From positions 514,620,815 to 514,684,814 of the forward strand of contig CM077115.1 in NCBI GenBank assembly GCA_039619475.1: 64,000 nucleotides of DNA, given 5' to 3'. Shown here one piece after another: positions 56,006 through 64,000 of this stretch. Within the stretch, counting starts at the first letter, position 1. Every line of letters starts with the position of its first letter. The stretch comes from Icerya purchasi. Taxonomy: Eukaryota > Arthropoda > Insecta > Hemiptera > Monophlebidae. A program made the position numbers and the translations under genes. Below the pieces are notes generated by a model. That model was not told the DNA's origin and did not search any database. It saw only the letters and a list, made by a program, of their open reading frames with translations.

Positions 56006-56754
56006 ATCTTTAAATTTTCACTCCATTCACTCTGATTTAAAACGTTAACCCTAATCAAGGAGTATGTTCATTACTTCCCATGTACTTCCTGGTTAAATTA
56101 GATTATCTGCAGGCTGTATATGGTTGTGTATATATTTAAATATAGAAATATATGTATTTATTTATATCTATATAACTCTACTTTCATGTAAATTTGTTTA
56201 TTTTTGTTAAAGTATCATTCAATTGTTCTTTTATATATATATATATATACTAGCGGACCCGGCAGACGTTGTCCTGCCTGAATGTTGCTTGTCTGCTATT
56301 AGCGGATTGAGGAAACGTTTTTTCAATATTCTAATTGTCTACGGTTGTTCAAAGCAAAATCCAAAAAATAAGTGCAATTTCTCATCATCCTGCGCCGTTC
56401 AATTCTCGTGAAACTTAAACATTTTTTAAATAAATTTAATGAAATCGTAAAATGAGGGCCTACACAGCTGGAATGAACAGTTAGATGATAGTAACAGATG
56501 TGGTAGGTAGACAATTTAGACTGGAGCAGCAGTCCATTTTTTCGATTCTTCATCTTTTTACATATAACCTTTTTATAGTTCTTTTTTTTTTTTTTAACTT
56601 ACGAATAATCTAAACGATTGAACAAAAGAAAATAAAACAAAATGTATGCATATCTTTTCTTAACATAGTATCATCCTAAACAAAAGACAACAAAAAAAAA
56701 TTTTACATATCTTTTTTAAATATAGTATCAAATATTATTTTGTTGTTTTCTATA

Positions 56755-58565
56755 TTTTTTTTTTTTTTTTTTTTTAAATTTAAGAAGGGGTACTAAACCA
56801 CTCGCTGCATGTAACTACCTAGGTTATCGCATTGAGTGGACCCACGTTTAAAACAGACTCCTTAGCTCGCTAGCCTGAACGAAAGTCATAAGATTGTTCA
56901 AAGCAGTAGGGGTATTTGAGAGGATGTCTTCAATCGATGTGATCTGGCCTCGCCGTAACCCATTTAGACATGTGCATTTCAGCAAGATATGCGAAACTGA
57001 CGGGTATTCATCGGTAGAACAAAGTGGGCAGGTACTTGGCTTTGGGGCTTGTTTGAGGATATAGTCGTGGGAAAAGGACGTATGTCCCGTTCTCAGGCGA
57101 TTGATTGCCGAAAACACTTTGCGTTCTGTTCCGACTGGAGGCCACCATGGCTCCGTCGTAGGCTTCAGTTCCCTGAGGAAGGTCGACTGAGACATCCAGT
57201 CATGACTCCACTGTGCGAAGACCGTATCTGACAGGAAACCTCTCAGAGATAATGGACCAAATGCAAATAACGGCATTGGGCACATCATGAATGACCGAGC
57301 AACCAGGTCAACCCGCTCATTCCCCGGAACACCGGCATGACTGGGGACCCATAAAAAAACAACTCGGCATCCCCTTCGGCTCAGCTGGTATAAGATAGCC
57401 AGGACTTCTAGGACCATTGGTGATTCCGGGTGATCTGACTGCAAAGCACGTATGGACTGCAAGGAATCAGTCACCAGTAAGATTCCGAGCGGTTGGGATC
57501 TCAGTTCTAAGTATGCCTGAAGACAAAACAACACAGCATACATTTCGGCTCCCGCAATGGATACAACGTTGTTCAACCGCATGCCCTCTGCGATTCCGTC
57601 TATTTCGAAAGCGCATGCAGCTGGGGCAGCCTTGGACTCGTTAGCTTTGGATCCATCAGTGTATGCTTTCAAGAACGTAATATATTTATTAATAATATTT
57701 AGCGCCCTGTGCCCTCGCAGCGCCGGTGGGTGATTATTATCAATGAGAGTTGTGATAGCTTCTACCTGAAAAGAAGCCCAGGGTGGGGGTAATTTTGAAA
57801 AGTCCGTTCTGGGTGTTAAGTTGGGCTTTATGTTATTTTGCAACAAGATTGCATTGACTTCAGGTAGGTTATCCTTGGGAAAGTCAGGCTCCGTAGTTAC
57901 GTCGCAATGATTCTCCACAGCCCATGAAAGCATATCGCGGAACTTTCTGTTGTAAGACAAAGGTGGTATACCAGCTAACGAACATAGGCTTTTAGCTGGA
58001 GATGTACGATGGGCGCCAAGTATCATGCGAATAGCGGCGTTATGGATTGGGTCAAGTGTTTTTAACAGGGAACCACTCGCTGACGAGTACACCTGACTCC
58101 CATAATTGATTTTGCTGAGGACCAGTGCTTTATAAATATTTAAGAGAAACTTTGGCTGAACATTAAATTTGGGATTTGACAAGAACTTGATTACCCTTAA
58201 AGACTGAAGGGATTTAATTTTTAAATCAGATATAAAGGGCTTCCACGTCAGGTTGGCGTCCATCAAGATGCCTAGGAAAGTTGCTGTTTTATAAGGAATT
58301 GGACTATTGTTCACTTGTAGTGATGGCGGATTCTGAACAGGACGACCTCTATGGAACACAACGTATTGAGACTTCTGAGACGAGAAATCCAGTCCATTCT
58401 TTCCTGACCATTGCTGCAATCTATTAATTGTGTTTTGCAGGATAGACTGGGCCAAGGAAGGGATGTTAGATGCCACGGATATGTTTAGATCATCTATATA
58501 TAGGCGAGCACTTACTGGAGGCCTGATGCAGTCAACAATATCGTTTATATAAAGGATAAACCGCT
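56755..58565 (-). mobile_element. LINE family 4, 5'-truncated copy (I)
   Basis: Minus strand, T-run 56755-56775. It enters at the RT catalytic block (LYIDDLNISVASNIP, just upstream of the ORF's first ATG) and is open to the natural C-terminus. It inserted into a repeat whose other copy is at about 59790-59895: tattttgttgttttctatat lies on its left flank and gcatttagcagtcgatgtga on its right. Confidence 0.88.
56848..58476 (-). CDS. LINE family 4 ORF2 C-terminal half: post-RT, RNase H, knuckle
   Basis: 542 codons, no stops. Post-RT: KTATFLGILMDANLTWKPFI, LSKINYGSQVYSSASG, GAHRTSPAKSLCSLAGIPPL. RNase H ~ residues 270-400: AYTDGSKANESKAAP, AGAEMYAVLFCLQAYLE, LLVTDSLQSIRAL, WVPSHAGVPGNERVDLVARS (all four catalytic acids/His present). 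C-terminal domain: TTEPWWPPVGTERKVFSAIN, RLRTGHTSFSHDYIL, CPLCSTDEYPSVSHILLKC (CCHC-type knuckle intact). The first ATG is artificial; the frame continues upstream through YIDD to the truncation. This is the best-preserved member of family 4 in the window, but it lacks the RT fingers/palm start and the endonuclease. Confidence 0.9.
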   Translation of the reverse strand: MASNIPSLAQSILQNTINRLQQWSGKNGLDFSSQKSQYVVFHRGRPVQNPPSLQVNNSPIPYKTATFLGILMDANLTWKPFISDLKIKSLQSLRVIKFLSNPKFNVQPKFLLNIYKALVLSKINYGSQVYSSASGSLLKTLDPIHNAAIRMILGAHRTSPAKSLCSLAGIPPLSYNRKFRDMLSWAVENHCDVTTEPDFPKDNLPEVNAILLQNNIKPNLTPRTDFSKLPPPWASFQVEAITTLIDNNHPPALRGHRALNIINKYITFLKAYTDGSKANESKAAPAACAFEIDGIAEGMRLNNVVSIAGAEMYAVLFCLQAYLELRSQPLGILLVTDSLQSIRALQSDHPESPMVLEVLAILYQLSRRGCRVVFLWVPSHAGVPGNERVDLVARSFMMCPMPLFAFGPLSLRGFLSDTVFAQWSHDWMSQSTFLRELKPTTEPWWPPVGTERKVFSAINRLRTGHTSFSHDYILKQAPKPSTCPLCSTDEYPSVSHILLKCTCLNGLRRGQITSIEDILSNTPTALNNLMTFVQASELRSLF

Positions 58566-58714
58566 TACACGTTCTGTTCTTATTTTAGGCCTGAAACGTA
58601 ACGGGCATTTAGCAGTCGATGTGATAGGCGTCTTTAACATTTTTAATTTTTTATTTCTTGCTACAGGCATTCCTCACTTATTTACAAATGGAAAACAAAA
58701 AAACATATTACACA

Positions 58715-58746
<32 letters not shown>

Positions 58747-60017
58747 CAACAATTATTTATTTCGCGGTATTTATCTAACCAAAATACTTTTCTTCACATA
58801 AAGTTCTAACGTTTTATTTTTTTATTTTGTTTAAATTGTTTTTACAAATGAAATTTTGTATTATTTCGTTACAAATTCTAATTTCATTCTGTATTAAGTG
58901 AAATTATTTAGTTTTCCTTTATTCCCACTTGCGTTTCGCGGCCCGTTCCTTCGCACTTTAAATTATTTCACTTAGTAAATTTTCATAACGACAGCAGCGT
59001 TCATATATATTTATTTTTAAAAAAAAAAAAAAAAAAGTACACGAATACATCAATCAAAAAAGTAAAATTCAGATTAAAATATCTGAAACCCTGAAACCGT
59101 TAGCAGGGTAATATATGTGACAGGAATATGTTAAATTGAATTCTTTTTAAAATAAGATATTAGCATTATTTACTTTTTTAAATGCAGTGATGAAATTTTT
59201 TTTTTTTTTTTTTTTTATCAGAATCTAAATGATAAGTCACTGTTGACCATCACTCTAAACATTTCAGAATTTATACGCTTAAATTAAAATTTGGGCTCTT
59301 TAATTATAAAATTTTGGAGGCCTCGTATTTTTCTTATATTCTAGTGATTTAAATACACTAATTTAAAAAAATAGCGACCCCCCAGCCACCATGGAAAGAG
59401 CTGTGGATTATTTTTTAGTTTCCAGTCTTTCCGCTTTAAAGGTGTATTTTTTCAAAATTTGGTTCCTAAATATCAAAATTTTTCGAATTTTATATTTTCC
59501 CCGTATTATAGAAGCCTTGGTACGCGGGTTAAAAATTAAATCTATAATTCGCACAGAACTGGCTGTAGAATTTTTTAAACATTTTTTTTTAAATTCGATT
59601 TTTATATATTTTTAAATTTGGACCGTTTAGTTTTAAAATTTTGAGGGTTTTATAATTTTCATATGATCTCACGACGATACTACGTCCGATTGAAAAAATA
59701 ATTAACTCTCTAGCTACTATAGAACGGGCTCTACGATTTTTTTTCTCGAAGCTTTATGAGATAGTTTTCTGAGTTTCTACAGATAAACCTAAAACAATAT
59801 TTTGTTGTTTTCTATATTCGCTTATACGTCCCATTGTTAATTTAGGTCTGAAACGCAACTGGCATTTAGCAGTCGATGTGATAAGCGTCTTTTTATATAT
59901 AGCTTTTTTACAGAATTTTAAAATTTTTTTTTCTTGTTAAGATAAATAATAAATCGCAATAACGACTGAAATATAAAATTGTCACTCACCGCTCAAATAT
60001 GAATATTTTCATAAATA

Positions 60018-60388
60018 TTACCGAAAGTTGCGAAAATACAGAACACACATTAAAAACGAATACACACGGATAATATGCGAGTAACGAATGGGCAGATGAA
60101 GCACATTTACCGAAATGAAAATAAGAAGAGGTCTGAATAACTCAGAACACGAAAAACACTATTGTAATGTTGGCAGTCGAGCTTTCGATTTCCTGCCGGT
60201 CATTAATTTTTCAGATCAAGGACTTTTCAGTTGTTATAAATTTCTCATTGCTAGGGTAATCTTTTTGTGCTCTTCAAATTTCTTTCGTGATCTGATTACC
60301 GAGACGTGATCCAAATGTTGCGAAAATACCGAACACACATTAAACCACGAATACGAACGGATAATACGCGAGTAATGGACGGGCGGCA
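60018..60388. repeat. Direct repeat pair
   Basis: About 75 bp (gttgcgaaaatacagaacac ... cggataatatgcgagtaacg) at 60025-60095 recurs with about 85-90% similarity at 60313-60386 (gttgcgaaaataccgaacac ... cggataatacgcgagtaatg). The spacing is about 290 bp. Function unknown. Confidence 0.6.
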
Positions 60389-61975
60389 AAAAACAAACGT
60401 GGACCATGAGTGCAGATTACGAAAGAAGAGTAGCTTCGGTTATCCGGAGACTACTTTAAATATTATAGACCGAACATGTAATATATGCGCCAGTAATAGC
60501 AAGAATAGGGGAACAATGAAAACTATTCGAAGGCATTAAAAATCGAAAAATGAAATATCCTGGTTCCTAATATAAGAGAAAACGATTTGTTTACGATGAC
60601 GGTATAAGGAAAGATACATTACGTCTTCTTCTTCATGCAACCCGATTCGGATGTAGCTTAACAAACTTTTCATGGACTCCACCATTTGATGAAATTTGTC
60701 TTGACTTTTTGCGACCTGCAATAATTCTCCTACTTTTGTAACTCCAGTTCATGTCTTAATATTTTGGAGTCAAAAAATCCTTCTTCTTCGCCCCCTTTTT
60801 TATTTTACCGCTTTCATCATTATTGTTCGCAAAAGGTGAAATGTTAACCTTCTCATAAAATGTGCAAAGAAATTTGTTTTTCGTTTTCTTATTATATCCA
60901 TTAGAACCGGATCCGTTTTCATTAATTGTAGCGCACCGCCGCATTAGTGTAGTTGCGTAAGGATTTCGAATTTGGGTGTGAATAACATTCCCCATAACAA
61001 ATAGTAAAAACTCCGTTGCAGGATTTTTTATTTCTCTGTAAAAAATAATAGAAAACGTATCTTTTTTTAAACTCACTGCAATGAGTACAGTAATTAGGCT
61101 AGAAGTGCGACTTGTTTGTATAGATCATGTCATGGAATTCTGACGTGTTCAGTAACGCAAAAAGAAAAGTAACGGACCATAAATTATTTATTTCACTTAC
61201 ACCAGAAATTAATAAAATGTTATTTAGAGTTTATCATTTACCATAGTAATCATTTTATTTAAATTTTAATTGATGAATTTTATGGTTTTAAATGCACTAA
61301 TGATATGAACACCACCGATAACACACTGAACTATCGTTTTCAATTTAATTCTTTTCCGCAAAAAAATATCAATATTCAATGCGGAATTTTTTGTTGTTAT
61401 GAAATCATGTGACAGCAGAACTGACAAACTGAGAGTCACATCGTGACGCCATTTTTACCAAATTCTTTTAATGTTCCGACTTCTTCAATGAATTTTTCTA
61501 AAATTTTCTTTCATACAAACCTTGTCCTGACAATTACAAACAGAACAAAAAACAAAAAGACAGTTAAATCGGTCGAACCATTCTCAAGTTATGATATTTT
61601 ATATCTCCGCAATTGATTTTTATATATCCAATACTATTAAAGGAGCTCGCCGAAACCCGACGAACGGCAGAATTTCCGACCGCGATCTAAATAACGTATA
61701 CTGGAATAATTTCTTTACTATGGCGCTATCTGTTGGGAATTATGGTAATTGGTGTTTTGGCGCTAATTGGCCGCATTTTTGATCGATTTTTATTAATTTC
61801 ATAATTTATTTATTTATTTTTTTGACTTTGAAGTTGCCTACACTGTTCCTCCCAACCCTATAATTAAACTGCCCAAATTTCATAAAAATCGGATGGATAG
61901 TTTCGGAGTCCGTAAAGGACATACAGGCATACATACTTACATACATTCATTTTTATATATATAGATATATATATA

Positions 61976-63718
61976 TATAATAGCTGACTCGGCGAACTTC
62001 GTACCGCCTCAAAATCAATAAATGTGGTGTTAACTTATTAGCTGAATTAAATTTAGTTTTTTACTAAGATAAAATTAATACTCAAAATTAATTAAGTTCA
62101 ATAAATGTTACAATATTTGGGAATATAATTTTAAAACATTTTAAATAATTTTTGAGATCCCTTTCTTGTACATACAAATTTGAAAAATGTATCTAACTTC
62201 TTTTTAAAAATACATCGCCTTTTATATTTGAGAATGCAGTTTTAAAACATTTTGCGCTGAATTAAAATTAGAATTTCTAAAATAAAATCATACTTTTCGT
62301 AGTCAAAGTTAGATTAGAGTTCTGTGTTGCTAACAATGTTACAAATTTATAATGATGCATTACCTAACGAATAATTTTTGAAACACTTTGCATGTTTGCT
62401 ATAGTTTATTTAAAACTTCATGAATGTATCTAAATTCATTTTTTTTTTATAAAATCGTGTTTTTTTCGGAAAATAGACTTAGATACGAATCACATACTTC
62501 TTAACTTCATTTCAATCTTATACATATTCACAAAACATAAAATATTTTAAAACTAATTTATGAATTGAAATCCTCTTTCCCTACAACTTTGCTTTTCAAT
62601 ACTGAACGAAACAAACGCTTTTCGAATGGTTGGAAAATGTTTTTAATGACTGCACACGTTGATTGTTATGAGTATATTTCTATACCTTTTTTATTAGAAA
62701 AATTATATTTTAGGTATGTAGGGTTGTCGTTAGCTTTATCTATATCGGTTTATTCGTTATAACAACAAATAAAAAGCCTCTTGTAATTTTACCTGTGATC
62801 AGCTGTTTTCTAACCGATTTGAAAAAATTTCCAACTAAATCACTGCAAAATGTAATAAGGGTATACTGCACATAAGGAGCTTTTTAAAATGCGCACAACA
62901 TATTCTCAGTAATTCACTTTCACAGACAACTATATAAATATGCAAAACATTTAATATTGGCATGTTAATAGGCAAAGTCCTTCTTTGTTTATTAACCGAT
63001 TTTTTTTTTATTTTTTGGTTTAGTAGCTATTAAAAAGCAGTTTTTTTTTCTTATTTAAATATAAAATAAATACAAAAAAAAATAAAAAATAAACTGTATT
63101 TTTGATTTGTTTATGTTTTTTTTTGTTATACATAAATTTTTATTGCATATGTAGCGCATGATTTTCAAACCGTCATTATGCGAGCGCCCGCTGATCGGCT
63201 GAGAGCCAAGACCGATGCCTTTTTTTTGCCTATTCATTCCTCGCCATTTCCAGGTATCTGGAATTACCTGTTCCCGCATGTTTCGCCTACCATATGTTTT
63301 ATTTCTTTGCACTGCCAGTATTGACATAGCCGACCCATACACGAAGACACTACCAGAGCTGATAATCAACGACGTTCAAAAATCAAAAAATAAGACTAAA
63401 GGCAGAACAAATTATCTATTTGGTCATCATTAAAAGATTGTGCCATCAACACTGATTCATGTCATACTAAAAACATTAACGCATTCTAGGAGAATTTTAT
63501 GATTTCCGTGCAACTTTTTCAAAATTTTTTTCGTAGGAACCTAATTTGAACCATAGCCAATATTTTAGGGGGAAAATCAGCAAAATCGGTCGAGCCATTT
63601 TGTAAACCTTCTCCTAAGAACTACGAATACAACAAAAAAAAATTATCCATTTTGGTGCAGTCGTTCGAAAGTTACGCACATACATACATTTCGGCTATTC
63701 ATTTTGATATATATAGAT
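61976..63718 (+). repeat. Repeat unit with TA-microsatellite termini, second copy
   Basis: Starts TAGCTGACTCGGCGAACTTC then GTACCGCC, after a (TA)n tract, and ends cggtcgagccattttgtaaa, ..gttacgcacatacatacatt, ..gatatatatagat. Head and tail motifs are of the same type as those at 56251 and about 61880-61975. The interior is AT-rich and non-coding. The open frame 63215-63433 is inside it and not supported. Confidence 0.5.
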
Positions 63719-64000
63719 TTGATGTATGTCAAAGGTACAGCTGGGGGGATCAATATGAGATTACAGATCTGATTACACAAAATAATCTGCTTCCACCAAC
63801 GATACTGCTTGCATCAAATAAACATATCCAAATAAATCTAAGAATACACTAAAGAAAATACGAATCATGCACATGAGGAAATTAATATAACGTAAAATAA
63901 AATAAAAATGTGTGAAATTCTATTGTAATCAAAAAAGTATAATAAATTTATCTCAGGTAAATATATTTTGTTACTTACATGTTGAAAGAAAAATCTATTC
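63719..64000. other. AT-rich end of window
   Basis: The frame 63652-63852 has a non-low-complexity tail (RYSWGDQYEITDLITQNNLL) that I could not assign. It could be a fragment of a repeat or an exon. Confidence 0.3.

Larger units (their letters stand above)
56251..61975 (+). repeat. Composite repeat unit with TA-microsatellite termini
   Basis: Begins after a (TA)n tract with CTAGCGGACCCGGCAGACGT, then TGTCCTGCC, and ends with aaaaatcggatggatagttt, a catac repeat and ttttatatatatagat. A neighbouring unit (61976-63718) has the same kind of ends. The interior is AT-rich, contains LINE copy I (56755-58565), a duplicated 60-bp block (58580-58640 and 59836-59895, gcatttagcagtcgatgtga) and a direct repeat near 60.0-60.4 kb. 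The ends resemble widespread insect retroposon/SINE-type repeats; the family is not identified. Confidence 0.5.

Noticed and set aside
57049..57644. Plus-strand ORFs under LINE copy I
   Set aside because: Shadows of the 542-codon minus-strand frame.

Overview
The window is eukaryotic nuclear DNA, almost certainly from an insect. It is strongly AT-rich, has GT-AG introns, and is packed with non-LTR retrotransposons (LINEs), mariner and hAT DNA transposons, and Penelope-like elements. I see no prokaryotic operon structure. The host order cannot be fixed from the sequence alone; nothing seen conflicts with a TE-rich hymenopteran or similar insect.

One host gene runs through the window on the + strand. 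Five consecutive internal exons (9157-9392, 18728-18863, 31625-31802, 49531-49657, 54941-55073) join in frame with consensus splice sites. They encode the middle, about 268 residues, of an S28-family serine carboxypeptidase (PRSS16 / K12H4.7-like). The first exon(s) and the last exon(s), which carry the catalytic Asp and His, were not found. The four introns are about 9.3, 12.8, 17.7 and 5.3 kb, and nearly everything in them is transposable element.

Layout: 0-9 kb holds LINE remnants, a mariner-derived MITE, a deleted TTAA/G-run DNA transposon and an internally deleted I-like LINE. Intron 1 (9.4-18.7 kb) holds LINE pieces, a 211-bp palindrome and a complete-ended hAT with 8-bp TSDs, itself split by a LINE. 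Intron 2 (18.9-31.6 kb) holds four related LINE copies (three antisense, one sense), a mariner remnant, and a mariner with a second, intact DD41D mariner-like element inside it. Intron 3 (31.8-49.5 kb) holds a TTAA element (Kolobok/MULE-like transposase) carrying two nested LINEs, a second hAT copy, a GIY-YIG Penelope-like element, and a long LINE with another LINE inserted in its endonuclease. Intron 4 (49.7-54.9 kb) is mostly one decayed ORF1+ORF2 LINE. After the last exon found, 56-64 kb is repeat-derived DNA with a long LINE 3' half.

For cross-reference I number LINE families: family 1 (RNase H, C-terminal CPxC..DxxH..FEC, ends near R(D/I)RIxI), family 2 (977-aa ORF type, ends AKRRxLG..KKK), family 3 (inserted in family 2), family 4 (I-like, LNIS after the catalytic Asp pair). 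Most TE proteins are broken. The two clear exceptions are the DD41D transposase (28766-29875) and a 977-aa family 2 ORF2 fragment (35602-38535).
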